In this document: piece after piece, positions 24,095 to 32,352 of the stretch
How the letters are laid out: each line of letters starts with the position of its first letter
Position numbering within the stretch: the first letter of the stretch is position 1
Assembly (NCBI GenBank): GCA_035326025.1
Contig: DAOKYT010000021.1
Span: 1 to 39,744, forward strand
From: Amarobacter sp035326025
GTDB taxonomy: Bacteria > Chloroflexota > Dehalococcoidia > Tepidiformales > Tepidiformaceae
Length of the DNA: 39,744 nucleotides
Direction of reading: 5' to 3'
Made by a program: the position numbers and the translations under genes
The notes under the pieces: model-generated
What the model saw: only the letters and a program-made list of their open reading frames with translations
The model's database searches: none
What the model was told of the DNA's origin: nothing

Positions 24095-24703
24095 TCAGAG
24101 CTCCTGGCGGCCCTCGAGGGCGCGAGCAAGGGTCACGTCGTCGGTGTATTCGAGGTCGGCGCCGCTGGGGAGGCCGCGGGCGAGGCGGGTGACCTTCACG
24201 CCGGCGGGCCCGATAAGGCGCTGGATGTACATGGCGGTCGCCTCGCCTTCGAGGCTGGGGTTCGTGGCCATGATGACTTCCTGGATGTCGCCGGCCTGGA
24301 GCCGGAGGACGAGCTCGCGAACGTGGATGTGCTCGGGGCCGATGCCATCCATCGGGTTCAGGACGCCATGGAGGACGTGGTAGAGCCCGTGGTAGCCGCC
24401 GGAGCGTTCAATGGCGAGGACATCGAGCGGTTGCTCGACGACGCAGACAAGGGACCGGTCGCGCCGGGGATCCTGGCAGAAGGCGCAGGGGTCGGCCTCG
24501 GTGATGTTCATGCACCGGGAGCAGAGGCGGATGCGCTCCTTCACATCGAGGATGGCGCGCGCGAGGGCGGAGGCTTCCTGCTCGCTGGTCCTGAGGATGT
24601 GATAGGCGAGGCGCTGGGCGGACTTTGGCCCGATGCCGGGAAGGCGGTGAAACGCCTCGACCAGGCGCTGGATTGGCTCAGGGGTCGATGAGCCTTCGGC
24701 CAC
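24095..24703 (-). CDS. recR: Recombination mediator RecR
   Basis: RecR forms the DNA clamp of the RecFOR/RecOR pathway. The 202-residue protein has the helix-hairpin-helix (LPGIGPKSAQRLAYHIL), a four-Cys zinc finger (CSRC and CAFC), the Toprim domain (CVVEQPLDVLAIERSGGYHGLYHVLHG) and the C-terminal Walker-B-like segment (LARGLPSGADLEYTDDVTLARAL). The start is GTG 24703, 8 nt after ybaB. It belongs to the classical dnaX-ybaB-recR cluster, here extended by recO and fmdB. Confidence 0.95.
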   Translation of the reverse strand: MAEGSSTPEPIQRLVEAFHRLPGIGPKSAQRLAYHILRTSEQEASALARAILDVKERIRLCSRCMNITEADPCAFCQDPRRDRSLVCVVEQPLDVLAIERSGGYHGLYHVLHGVLNPMDGIGPEHIHVRELVLRLQAGDIQEVIMATNPSLEGEATAMYIQRLIGPAGVKVTRLARGLPSGADLEYTDDVTLARALEGRQEL

Positions 24704-24711
24704 TGGTGCGC

Positions 24712-25089
24712 CTAACCGATGCCGAGACCGGGCAGGCCGAGGCCGCCCGTGATGGCGCCGAAGGATTGCTGCTGGAGCTCGTTCGCCCTATCGGCCGCAT
24801 CGGAGATGGCGGCCATGATCAGGTCTTCGAGCATCTCGACGTCCTCGGGGTCGACGACATCGGGCGAGAGCTTGATGCCGGTGATTTTCTGTTCGCCGGA
24901 CATGGTGACGCGGACGGCGCCGCCACCGGCGGAGCCTTCGACGGAGGAGGCGGCGAGCTCGGCCTGGGCCTTCGCGAGCATTTCCTGGGCCTGGGCGAGC
25001 GCGGTGGGATTGGCGCCGCCCATGGAACTGCGTGCGGGGAGGCCGCCGCCGCGCCGGAGGTATCGGTTGTTGCCGCTGCTTTTTGCCAT
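24712..25089 (-). CDS. ybaB: YbaB/EbfC nucleoid-associated protein
   Basis: The 125-residue protein has a Gly/Arg-rich head (about 1-35, with RRGGGLPARSS) and the conserved YbaB core: AQEMLAKAQAEL, VRVTMSGEQKITGIKLSPDVVDPEDVEMLEDLIMAAISDA. The family binds DNA and is found between dnaX and recR in most bacteria, as here. The head is longer than usual. The start is ATG 25089; the frame is open upstream into dnaX. It starts 1 nt before the dnaX stop is complete. Confidence 0.9.
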   Translation of the reverse strand: MAKSSGNNRYLRRGGGLPARSSMGGANPTALAQAQEMLAKAQAELAASSVEGSAGGGAVRVTMSGEQKITGIKLSPDVVDPEDVEMLEDLIMAAISDAADRANELQQQSFGAITGGLGLPGLGIG

Positions 25090-25090
25090 G

Positions 25091-26602
25091 TCAGTCCTTC
25101 CCGATGGGAGTCGCGCCCAAGGCTTTCGCGGCCTCGGCGAGGTGGCCGCGGCGCGGCTCCCGGCGGGGCTGGGCACTCCCGTCGATCAACATCACTTTCA
25201 AGGTTACCGGGCGGCCGAGAATCACGGCAGCCTGCTCTTCGACCATCGCCCTGCAGACAGTGTTCACCTTGTCCATGGGCATCTGGCGCTGGAAGCCGAG
25301 CGTGAGTTCCTCGCCATCCATATCGAGGACTTCGAACGAGCCGTTGAGCCACATCGCGTGGGAGGGATTGACCATCTTGCAGTGCTCGTAGAGGTCGCGA
25401 GCGAACTTCTCCTCGCGGGAGAGCGGGGCGTTGCTCGCCACCGGGGCGGGCCCGGCCGCGGCCGGGCGGGCGGCAGCCGGCGTGGTCCCCGCCGGGGCAC
25501 CTGCCATGATTGGCTGTGCCCGGGGCGCGGGCAGGCCGCCGGAAAGGATGACGGCCGCGCAGGCAACTTCGAGGGGGATAGGGCTCGCGGGGTCGAGCCG
25601 GAAGTCCGCTTTCGCCAGCTCGGCAATGGCGGCAGCCAGGAGGCGGACGCCGTCGGACCGGCCCCGGGCGTCCGCAATCAACCGGGCGAGCGGGTGCCCG
25701 GCGGGGCTTTCACGCTTGAGCGCTTCCGGGATGATCTCGCGCATGAGGTCGATGGCCGCGCGGGTAAAGCGTGCGATGTCGATTCCGTCGTCGGCGACTG
25801 AGCGGGCGATCTGGAGTGCGGCGCCGAGGTCGTCGGCGAGGAGGGCGCCAACGAGGCCAGCGACGCGGGTATCGCTCACCTGGCCCATGGCGGCGCGGAC
25901 ATCATCGGCCGTGGGCGAGGTGCCGTAGCGAGCCGTGACCTGTTCGAGCATGGTGATGGCATCGCGGAGGCCGCCGCGCGACTGGACGGCGATGGCGAGC
26001 AGCCCTTCGCGCGGGACGGCGAAACCTTCCTGTTCGCAGATGAACTGGAGGCGATGAATGATGGCCTCGTTGGGGACGCGGTGGAAGTCGTAGCGCTGGC
26101 AGCGCGAGATGATCGTGGCCGGGACCTTGTGGAGGTCGGTGGTGGCAAGGATGAAGACGGCGTGGGGCGGAGGCTCTTCGAGGGTCTTCAGCAGGGCGTT
26201 GAAGGCGCCGTCGGTGAGCATGTGGACCTCGTCGAGGAGGTAGACCTTCTTCGTGAGGTCGGAGGGGGCGAAGGCGATCTTCTCGCGGAGCTCGCGGATG
26301 TCCTCGATGCCGCGGTTGCTGGCGGCGTCCATCTCGATGAGGTCGAGGGCATTACCGGCGAGGATGGCCCGGCAGGAAGGGCAGGCGTTGCAGGGGTCGC
26401 CATCGACGAGGTTGGCGCAGTTGAGGGAGCGGGCGAGGATGCGGGCGGTGGTGGTTTTGCCGGTGCCGCGGGGGCCGCTGAAGAGATACGCGTGCGCGAC
26501 CTGGCCGGAAGCCAGGGCGTTGCGCAAGGTGCGGACAATGTGGTCCTGCCCGACGACCTCATCAAAACCGCGTGGCCGCCACTTCCCGTAAAGCACATGC
26601 AC
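25091..26602 (-). CDS. dnaX: DNA polymerase III subunit gamma/tau
   Basis: DnaX is the ATPase of the clamp loader. The 503-residue protein has YGKWRPRGFDEVVGQDHIVRTL at the start, Walker A GPRGTGKT (43-50), a zinc knuckle (Cys 62, 71, 74, 77), DEVHMLTDGAFNALLKTLEEPPPH and sensor 1 region ATTDLHKVP. The Ala/Pro-rich linker near 360-390 leads to a shorter C-terminal part than in E. coli tau. The start used is GTG 26602; a second GTG two codons later would also fit. It heads the dnaX-ybaB-recR-recO-fmdB operon, and a TATACT -10 and a LexA-like box lie upstream. Confidence 0.94.
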   Translation of the reverse strand: MHVLYGKWRPRGFDEVVGQDHIVRTLRNALASGQVAHAYLFSGPRGTGKTTTARILARSLNCANLVDGDPCNACPSCRAILAGNALDLIEMDAASNRGIEDIRELREKIAFAPSDLTKKVYLLDEVHMLTDGAFNALLKTLEEPPPHAVFILATTDLHKVPATIISRCQRYDFHRVPNEAIIHRLQFICEQEGFAVPREGLLAIAVQSRGGLRDAITMLEQVTARYGTSPTADDVRAAMGQVSDTRVAGLVGALLADDLGAALQIARSVADDGIDIARFTRAAIDLMREIIPEALKRESPAGHPLARLIADARGRSDGVRLLAAAIAELAKADFRLDPASPIPLEVACAAVILSGGLPAPRAQPIMAGAPAGTTPAAARPAAAGPAPVASNAPLSREEKFARDLYEHCKMVNPSHAMWLNGSFEVLDMDGEELTLGFQRQMPMDKVNTVCRAMVEEQAAVILGRPVTLKVMLIDGSAQPRREPRRGHLAEAAKALGATPIGKD

Positions 26603-26623
26603 CCCTGGGGAATGAGTACCCCG

Positions 26624-26652
26624 AGTATAGAACAGATGTGCCGCCGGGACAG
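26624..26652 (-). promoter_or_regulatory. Promoter of the dnaX-recR-recO operon
   Basis: On the minus strand TATACT (26629-26624) is preceded by CTGTCC (26652-26647) with 17 bp between. The nitronate monooxygenase-like promoter has the same arrangement (CTGTCG-N17-TATACT). Transcription would start near 26617. Confidence 0.55.
26629..26642 (+). promoter_or_regulatory. LexA-like box at the dnaX promoter
   Basis: AGAACAGATGTGCC matches 12 of 14 positions of the Bacillus SOS consensus, and its first 12 bases are identical to the first box before the small membrane protein (9867-9878). It begins at the -10 and fills most of the -35/-10 spacer of the dnaX promoter, a repressing position. Confidence 0.5.
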
Positions 26653-26675
26653 CGGGAGCCGCCCGGCGGCCAGCG

Positions 26676-27932
26676 TTAGAGCAGCACGCCCTCGGCGAGG
26701 AGGTCGGCGATTTCGTCCATGGTCAGGCCGATGATGCGTTCGCAGACATCCATCGTATGCTGGCCCATGAGCGGGGCGGGGCCGGCGATGTAGCCGGGCG
26801 TTTCGCTGAGGTGGAACGCGGGGCCATCGTGGGCCTCGCGGCCGGCCTCGGGGTGTTCGACGTACTGGTAGTAATTGCGGCTGCGGATGTGCTCGTCTTT
26901 CTCGAGGAGGTCCTGGGAGGTCTGGACGACGCCAGCGGGCACGCCGGCGGCCTGGAGCATGGCGCAGGCGTCCTCGGCTTTGAGGTCCCGGGTCCATGAG
27001 CTGATGAGCGCCTCGAGTTCGTCTTCGTTTTGCTTGCGGGCAGCGAAGGCGGCGAACCTGGGGTCGCTGGCTGCTTCGGGGTGGCCGAGGGCAGCGGCGG
27101 CACGCTGCCACTCGGCGTCGTCGCGGCAGGCGAGCACGACCCAGCGGTCGAGCGACGCCACGGAGGATGGGTCATCGGCGCAGCGGAAGGCGCCGTGGGG
27201 GGCGGCGTTGGGATTGCGATTACCGGTCCGCGAGGGATTGGTGCCGTTGGCGAGATGCTCGACAACCGCCGTGCCAAGGGTGTTGACGACGGATTCAAGC
27301 TGGGGGAGCTCGATGCACTGGCCCTTGCCGGTGCGGTTGCGATAGCGGAGGGCGGCCATCAGCGCGGTAACGGTGTGGCCGGGGTTGATGACGTAGTCGG
27401 GGTAATTGGTGCCGACGCCGAAAGGTGGCCGGTGGGGGAAGCCGGACATTTCGCTGATGCCGGTCACGGGTGTGAGGACGGCGCCGAAGCCGAGGTAGTC
27501 GCGGTGGGGGCCAACCATGCCCTGCATGGGGGCGTAGGACGCGATGATGCGGGGGTTTACCTTCGAGATCTGGTGGTAGTGGAGGTTCCACTTGTCGATC
27601 ACGCGTGGGGTGAAGTTGGTGAGGAAGATGTCGCACTTCTCGATGAGGCGGTAGGCGATTTCCTGGCCCTTTTCGGTGTTGAGGTTGAGCTGCATGGAAA
27701 GCTTGCCGGCGTTGACGTTGTTGAAGTAGCCGGAGACGTTGTAGCCGCCTTTGAAGGTGCCATCGGGGTTCATGGCGAAGGGGTGGGCGCGGCGGAGGGA
27801 GTCGATCTTTGTCTCGGATTCGACGCGGATAACCTCGGCGCCGAACGTGGAGAGCGTGTTGGCGGCGATGGGGCCGGCGCCGAACCAGGAGAAGTCGCCG
27901 ACGCGAAGACCTTCGAGCGGTCGTTTGGGCAT
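26676..27932 (-). CDS. Class III (CaiB/BaiF) CoA-transferase, Glu at Asp site
   Basis: The 418-residue protein begins PLEGLRVGDFSWFGAGPIAANTLSTFGAEVIRVES, typical of family III CoA-transferases, which move CoA between carboxylic acids. At the catalytic position, where the family has IDVS-like Asp, it reads IELPQLES with Glu 208, so it may be a non-canonical or partner subunit. The remaining fold signals (NNVNAGKLSMQLNLNTEKGQEIAYRLIEKCDIFLTNFTPRV) are normal. ATG 27932 has a good AGGAG site. It lies 10 nt after a second CoA-transferase and ends a three-gene operon with a nitronate monooxygenase-like gene. The acid substrate is unknown. Confidence 0.88.
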   Translation of the reverse strand: MPKRPLEGLRVGDFSWFGAGPIAANTLSTFGAEVIRVESETKIDSLRRAHPFAMNPDGTFKGGYNVSGYFNNVNAGKLSMQLNLNTEKGQEIAYRLIEKCDIFLTNFTPRVIDKWNLHYHQISKVNPRIIASYAPMQGMVGPHRDYLGFGAVLTPVTGISEMSGFPHRPPFGVGTNYPDYVINPGHTVTALMAALRYRNRTGKGQCIELPQLESVVNTLGTAVVEHLANGTNPSRTGNRNPNAAPHGAFRCADDPSSVASLDRWVVLACRDDAEWQRAAAALGHPEAASDPRFAAFAARKQNEDELEALISSWTRDLKAEDACAMLQAAGVPAGVVQTSQDLLEKDEHIRSRNYYQYVEHPEAGREAHDGPAFHLSETPGYIAGPAPLMGQHTMDVCERIIGLTMDEIADLLAEGVLL

Positions 27933-27942
27933 GGTGGATCTC

Positions 27943-29178
27943 CTAAGCAAGCGCGCCGAGGACGGCGGCGGTGTGTTCGCCCAGGCGGGGCGGACGGCTG
28001 ATGACGGCTGGCGTTTCGGAGAGGCGGTACGGCGGTCCCGGGAATTCGACCGGGTTGCCCACGGGCGGCTCGGGGAAGTTGATGTACCACCCGCGCTCGC
28101 GCAGCTGGCGGTTCTGGGCGAGGTCCGCCGGTGTCGAGACGATGCCGATGAGGAGGCGGCGTCCCTGGCCTTCTTCGTAGGCCTCGCGGGCGGTCTTTTC
28201 GGCGAAGAAGGCGCCGATGAGCTCATTGACATGGGGAAGGAGGGGAACGTATTTCGCGGCCTCCTCCGGGGCGCCCATGAGCTGGGTGAGCCAACCCATG
28301 TTCAGGTTGGAGATGAGCGTCCTGTAGGGCTCATCGTCGAGGTCGCCGGCCTTGCCTTCCTCGCGCATCCAATCGACGAGGTCGGGAAGGTCGCCGCCCG
28401 CGGGAGCGATGATGTAGAGGACGATGTAGCCGTCCTTGACCTTGAGCGTGCCTGAACCAGGGATGGTGATGGGGAGGCCACCGGCGGCGCCCATGCGAGC
28501 GCGGTTCTTCTTCTGGAAGTCCCAGGTTTGCATGGCGGTTTCCTGGGACATGGAAATTGCTTCCTGGGCGGAGACATCGACGAGCTGGCCCTGGCCGGTT
28601 GCCTCGGCGTGGAGCAGGGCGATAAGCGTGCCCTGGGCAGCCTGGATGCTGGCCGAGACATCGGCCTGGTGGCCGTAAATCATGTTGGGCGGGTCGGCGG
28701 GGTCGCCGGCGAGGGTCATGATGCCGCCCATTGCCTGGCCGACGATGTCGCTGTAGGCCCAGCCCGCGTGGGGGCCGGTCTGGCCAAAGCCAGTGACCGA
28801 GGTGTAGACGAGGGAGGGCTTTGCGGCATGCAGATCGGCATAGCCGAGCCCGCGCGCGGCCAGGTAGCCGACGGGATTGTCTTCGATGAGGATGTCGGCG
28901 GAAAGGGCCAGCCTGCGGGCGGCCGCGCGGCCGTGGTCCGATTCGAGGTCGAGCACCACGGACTTCTTCGAGGTGTTGTGGACCCAGAAGGCAAGGCTGG
29001 CATCGGGGTTGCCTTCGTAGCCAGCGAGAAAGGGCGCGGAGTTGCGCTGGCGTCCGCCGCCGGGTGGTTCGACCTTGATGACTTCGGCGCCAAGGTCTGC
29101 CAGGAGCCGGCCGCAGTAGGAGCCGACTTCGTCGGTGAACTCGACGACGCGGACGCCCGCGAGTGCCTGTTCGGTCAT
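27943..29178 (-). CDS. Class III (CaiB/BaiF) CoA-transferase
   Basis: The 411-residue protein has the family III start (LAGVRVVEFTDEVGSYCGRLLADLGAEVIKVEPPGGG) and keeps the catalytic-type Asp: TGQGQLVDVSAQEA, Asp 201. It is the second of three genes, 5 nt after the nitronate monooxygenase-like stop and 10 nt before the other CoA-transferase. Together the pair could form a heteromeric transferase as in BbsEF-type enzymes of aromatic degradation, but no substrate-specific neighbour is present, so an alternative is two independent homodimers. Cytoplasmic. Confidence 0.88.
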   Translation of the reverse strand: MTEQALAGVRVVEFTDEVGSYCGRLLADLGAEVIKVEPPGGGRQRNSAPFLAGYEGNPDASLAFWVHNTSKKSVVLDLESDHGRAAARRLALSADILIEDNPVGYLAARGLGYADLHAAKPSLVYTSVTGFGQTGPHAGWAYSDIVGQAMGGIMTLAGDPADPPNMIYGHQADVSASIQAAQGTLIALLHAEATGQGQLVDVSAQEAISMSQETAMQTWDFQKKNRARMGAAGGLPITIPGSGTLKVKDGYIVLYIIAPAGGDLPDLVDWMREEGKAGDLDDEPYRTLISNLNMGWLTQLMGAPEEAAKYVPLLPHVNELIGAFFAEKTAREAYEEGQGRRLLIGIVSTPADLAQNRQLRERGWYINFPEPPVGNPVEFPGPPYRLSETPAVISRPPRLGEHTAAVLGALA

Positions 29179-29183
29179 AGGTG

Positions 29184-30350
29184 TTAGTCTCCGGGGACGG
29201 CGGTGACGCGGGCCTGGAGCTCCCCGCCAATGATGGCGGCGGCCTGGGCCACCATGTCGTGAAGGATATCAGCGGCGGGGCGGACGCGGGTGAGCATGCC
29301 CGAGATCTGGCCCGCGGCGTTCATGAGCAGGTCTTCCCGCCCGGCTTTGCGGGCGGAGTAGACGAGGTCCTGGATGAGCAGCCCCTGGAGGCCCATCGGG
29401 AGCGCCTGGATGCCCGAGGCTTCCCATGCCTCGATGAGCGGGTTGTTGATGTTGCGCATGGTTTTGCCGCTGTAAAGGCGGGTGATCTTGGTATCTTCGT
29501 CGCCCGCGGCAAGGATGCGCTGCTGCTGGGTCGCGGGCTGATTGGCTTCTTCGGCGACGAGGAAGGCGGTGCCGCACCACACGCCAACGGCGCCGAGGGC
29601 GAGAGCGGCGGCGATGCCACGGCCATCGGCGATGCCGCCGGCGGCGATCACGGGTGTGGGGGAGACCGCATCGACGACCTGTGGGATGAGGGCGAGGGTG
29701 GCAATCCGGCCGGTGTGGCCGCCGCCCTCGGTCCCCTGGGCGACGACGACATCGGCGCCGGCCGCGGCGACGCGTTTCGCGTTCTTTACGTTGCCGACCA
29801 GGCAGAGGACTTTCGTTCCGTTGGCCTTGAGGCGGTCCATCCACTGGGCGGGGCTGCCGAGGCCGCTGGCGAAGACAGGGACTTTTTCCTCGATGACGAC
29901 TTCCATCTGTTCATCGGACATGCCGCCGGAGCGGGGGCGGGTGGCCACGGGGCGGGAATCGCGGGGGGCTTCTTCCCAGGGGATGCCGAGGCCCTCGGCG
30001 ATCTTGCGGAGGCCGGCGCGGGTTTCGGCGGGGATGAGTTCGCGGGGATCAGGGGGCATCTCGCCGCTGGCGGCGCCACCCATGAAGTTCGATGGCAGGA
30101 GCAGGTCGACGCCGAAAGGCTTATCGGTCATCGAGCGGACCTTTTGAATTTCCTCGCGGAGGCGCTCGGCGCTGAAGCCGGCGCCGCCAATGACGCCGAG
30201 GCCGCCGGCATTGGAGACCGCCGCGACCAGCGGTGCCGTGGCGACGGGGCCACTGATGCCGCCCGCGACTGGTCCCATGCCCGCCAGGACGACGGGGTAT
30301 TCGATTCCGAGCATGTCGCAGAGCGCGGTGCGCAACACAGGTCGAGCCAT
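29184..30350 (-). CDS. Nitronate monooxygenase-like FMN protein
   Basis: This 388-residue TIM-barrel flavoprotein belongs to the nitronate monooxygenase/2-nitropropane dioxygenase family, which also holds FabK-type enoyl reductases. Visible are PVVLAGMGPVAGG and AAVSNAGGLGVIGG at the start, the catalytic-region His near 212 (QGTEGGGHTGRIATLALIPQVVDAV) and the FMN phosphate site VIAAGGIADGRGIAAALALGAVGVWCGTAFLVAEE. It is longer than minimal members because of an insert around residues 75-125. The operon link with two CoA-transferases suggests a CoA-linked acid pathway rather than nitroalkane detoxification. ATG 30350 has GGAG upstream and a TATACT promoter. Confidence 0.85.
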   Translation of the reverse strand: MARPVLRTALCDMLGIEYPVVLAGMGPVAGGISGPVATAPLVAAVSNAGGLGVIGGAGFSAERLREEIQKVRSMTDKPFGVDLLLPSNFMGGAASGEMPPDPRELIPAETRAGLRKIAEGLGIPWEEAPRDSRPVATRPRSGGMSDEQMEVVIEEKVPVFASGLGSPAQWMDRLKANGTKVLCLVGNVKNAKRVAAAGADVVVAQGTEGGGHTGRIATLALIPQVVDAVSPTPVIAAGGIADGRGIAAALALGAVGVWCGTAFLVAEEANQPATQQQRILAAGDEDTKITRLYSGKTMRNINNPLIEAWEASGIQALPMGLQGLLIQDLVYSARKAGREDLLMNAAGQISGMLTRVRPAADILHDMVAQAAAIIGGELQARVTAVPGD

Positions 30351-30380
30351 GTCGATACTCCAAGGGGTTGTCGGGGCCCG

Positions 30381-30409
30381 AGTATACGTGAGTCGGGCGA
30401 AGGCGACAG
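30381..30409 (-). promoter_or_regulatory. Promoter of the nitronate monooxygenase-CoA-transferase operon
   Basis: On the minus strand CTGTCG (30409-30404), 17 bp, TATACT (30386-30381). Start near 30374 gives a leader of about 24 nt with GGAG before the ATG. Confidence 0.55.
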
Positions 30410-30507
30410 GGAGTAGCCCCGCTCCAAACCAAACCCGGCGCGATGGGCCCGGGGCGCGGCGGCCACCGGAGTAGACCCGCGGCGGCGCGCGGGCGAAACT
30501 GGAGACA

Positions 30508-30741
30508 ATGAACACGCCGGTAACGCCCTATGTCCTCGCGGGGCGCATCTTTTCCATCATTGGCATGGCATTCACCGCCGCCTGTGCGATCCTGCTCTTC
30601 ATCATCCCCGAATGGTGGTGGGGGCTGGCGGCAACGCTCGCGTTCTTCCCATTTTTCGGCTTGATCGTGCTGGTGGAGCGGTACCAGGCAAAGCACGGGA
30701 TGATCGGGCCCGAAGTCCCCACCAACAGTGGCGAAGACTAA
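30508..30741 (+). CDS. Small two-helix membrane protein
   Basis: The 77-residue protein has two hydrophobic segments (about 8-34 and 38-56, split by PEWWWG), a short polar N-terminus and a charged tail (ERYQAKHGMIGPEVPTNSGED). No family I recognise. ATG 30508 is preceded by GGAG. It overlaps the lipoprotein gene by 14 nt, which starts inside its last codons, so the two are likely co-expressed. It is divergent from the nitronate monooxygenase-like gene. Confidence 0.7.
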   Translation: MNTPVTPYVLAGRIFSIIGMAFTAACAILLFIIPEWWWGLAATLAFFPFFGLIVLVERYQAKHGMIGPEVPTNSGED

Positions 30742-31357
30742 GCTTTTCCTTGCAGCGGGCATCGCCGGACTGGTGCTCGCCGGATGTTCCGATGCGAGCG
30801 AGGCGGGCGACGCCGCGCTCGACCGCTACCTCTGCGGACAGGATGACCTCGAGGGGGAGTTCCTGGAGCTGGTTTCCGGGGCCTTTTCGGGAGACGACCT
30901 CGGTGGGCTCGGGCTGGATCCCGAGGAGCGGAAGCGCGAGTACCGGGCGGCGGGCATGCAACGAGGGCGGTTCGTGTTCTGGAAGGAGAGCCTGCCGAAG
31001 CCCCCGTTCGACCCGCCGGTGAACGTCGTTTGCCAGGTGCTGGTCTTCGAGACGGCGGCGCTGGCGGACGCCTGGGTTGCCGGGCTCGACCCGGAAGCAT
31101 CGGATGTGGCGGCATCGGGCATCATCTGGCTTCCCGGCGGGGAGCGCGAAGTAACGGAGATTGAGCCGATCGCCGGGGGCCGGGCGTTCCGGGTGACCGC
31201 CGAGGAGGGGCCAGCACGCGTGACGCTCATCGCCACCTACGAGGCAGAGGGCAACATCGTGCGGAGCGTGTTCGCCGGAGACCGGGATGGGACCGTGACC
31301 GAGGAGTACGTGCGGGCAATCCGTGAGCGGCAGGAACAGCGCCTCGCCGGAAAGTGA
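30728..31357 (+). CDS. Putative lipoprotein, unknown function
   Basis: The 209-residue protein has a lipoprotein signal: KTK, a hydrophobic stretch and lipobox LAGC with Cys 20. After a short Ser/Asp-rich linker the mature domain contains an early cysteine (DRYLCGQDD) and another in FNVVCQVLVFETA-like sequence, possibly a disulfide. The second half is beta-rich in appearance. I do not recognise the family. The start is GTG 30728, inside the small membrane protein gene. It is convergent with the cyclophilin gene and shares a hairpin terminator (31360-31381) with it. Confidence 0.78.
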   Translation: MAKTKLFLAAGIAGLVLAGCSDASEAGDAALDRYLCGQDDLEGEFLELVSGAFSGDDLGGLGLDPEERKREYRAAGMQRGRFVFWKESLPKPPFDPPVNVVCQVLVFETAALADAWVAGLDPEASDVAASGIIWLPGGEREVTEIEPIAGGRAFRVTAEEGPARVTLIATYEAEGNIVRSVFAGDRDGTVTEEYVRAIRERQEQRLAGK

Positions 31358-31359
31358 AA

Positions 31360-31381
31360 CAGGCCGGCGCGGGCCGGCCTG
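31360..31381. terminator. Hairpin terminator between convergent genes
   Basis: CAGGCCGGC (31360-31368) and GCCGGCCTG (31373-31381) form a perfect 9-bp stem with a GCGG loop. On the minus strand it is followed by TTTCACTTT, so it fits best as the terminator of the cyclophilin gene, while also lying 3 nt after the lipoprotein stop. Confidence 0.7.
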
Positions 31382-31408
31382 CGGGGGCGCGCGGGCGCTG
31401 ATCGAGCG

Positions 31409-32242
31409 CTACTTCGGCTCTTCCTTGATTTCGATGTCGGTGATGATGACTGGCTCGATAGGCTTATCGCCGGTGCCGGTGGGCACCTTTCCGATGGCAT
31501 CGACGACTTCCTGCCCGCTGACCACCTTGCCAAATGGGTAGTACTTGTTCACGGTCGGGTTGTCGAAGTCGAGCGAGGGGTTGTCCTTCAGGTTGATGAA
31601 GAACTGGCTGCCGAAGACGGTCTGACCGCCAACCTTGGCCATGGATACGGTGTACTTGAGGTTGCGCTCCTCGTTCGGCTCGTCGGCGGTAGTGTAGCCC
31701 GGGCCGCCGCCGCCAGTGCCGGTGGGGTCGCCGGCCTGGATGACGAAGTTGTCGACGACCCGGTGGAAGGTGACGCCATCGAAGTAGTCCTGCTGGGCGA
31801 GGAAGACGAAGCTGTTGACGGTGTTGGGCGCCCTGTCGGCGTCCAGTTCGATCACGAAGTCTCCCTTGCTGGTCTTCACCGTGGCGGAGTACTTCGTGGT
31901 GGCGGCGTCGATGACGGTCTCGGCCTTCTGGAACGACTTCGTGGTTGTGGTGGGGCTGGCGGTCGCGGACCCGCCGGCGGTGGCCGAAGTGGTTGGGGTG
32001 TTCGTCGGCAGGGAGTCCGGGTCACCCTGGTCGAGGTTGCTGGTGGTGAGGAGGGCGCCGCCGACCATGATCACGGCGACCACAACGCCGACAATCGCGA
32101 AGAACCTCACGTTGCCGAGCAGGTTCATGGGGAAGCCAGGCCTGTAGATCTCGCTCGGGGCGGTGCTCCCGAGCTGGTAGTTCTTGCGGCGAGATGGCTC
32201 TTGCCGCAGGTGCTGCAGCTCGCGTCGTTTTCGCTTCGGCAC
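31409..32242 (-). CDS. Membrane-anchored cyclophilin-type peptidyl-prolyl isomerase
   Basis: The 277-residue protein has a basic N-terminus (about 1-44), one transmembrane helix (45-66, FFAIVGVVVAVIMVGGALL), a Thr/Ser-rich linker (about 70-105) and a cyclophilin domain from about 116 (VKTSKGDFVIELDADRAPNTVNSFVFLAQQDYFDGVTFHRVVDNFVIQAGDP, with the catalytic FHR, and FGSQFFI). The catalytic domain should be outside the cytoplasmic membrane and help fold exported proteins. The start is GTG 32242 with GAGG upstream, under a strong TTGGAC-N17-TATACT promoter. Confidence 0.9.
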   Translation of the reverse strand: MPKRKRRELQHLRQEPSRRKNYQLGSTAPSEIYRPGFPMNLLGNVRFFAIVGVVVAVIMVGGALLTTSNLDQGDPDSLPTNTPTTSATAGGSATASPTTTTKSFQKAETVIDAATTKYSATVKTSKGDFVIELDADRAPNTVNSFVFLAQQDYFDGVTFHRVVDNFVIQAGDPTGTGGGGPGYTTADEPNEERNLKYTVSMAKVGGQTVFGSQFFINLKDNPSLDFDNPTVNKYYPFGKVVSGQEVVDAIGKVPTGTGDKPIEPVIITDIEIKEEPK

Positions 32243-32293
32243 GGGTGAAACCTCGTATGGGGGGAAGGGCGCTCGGATGGCCTACTGGCAAGC

Positions 32294-32322
32294 AGTATAC
32301 GAACGGCCCGAATAGCGTCCAA
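32294..32322 (-). promoter_or_regulatory. Promoter of the cyclophilin gene
   Basis: On the minus strand TTGGAC (32322-32317), 17 bp, TATACT (32299-32294). Start near 32287 gives a leader of about 45 nt with GAGG before the GTG start. Confidence 0.65.
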
Positions 32323-32352
32323 ACGCGGCGGGAAACGCGCGAGAAAGGAGGC

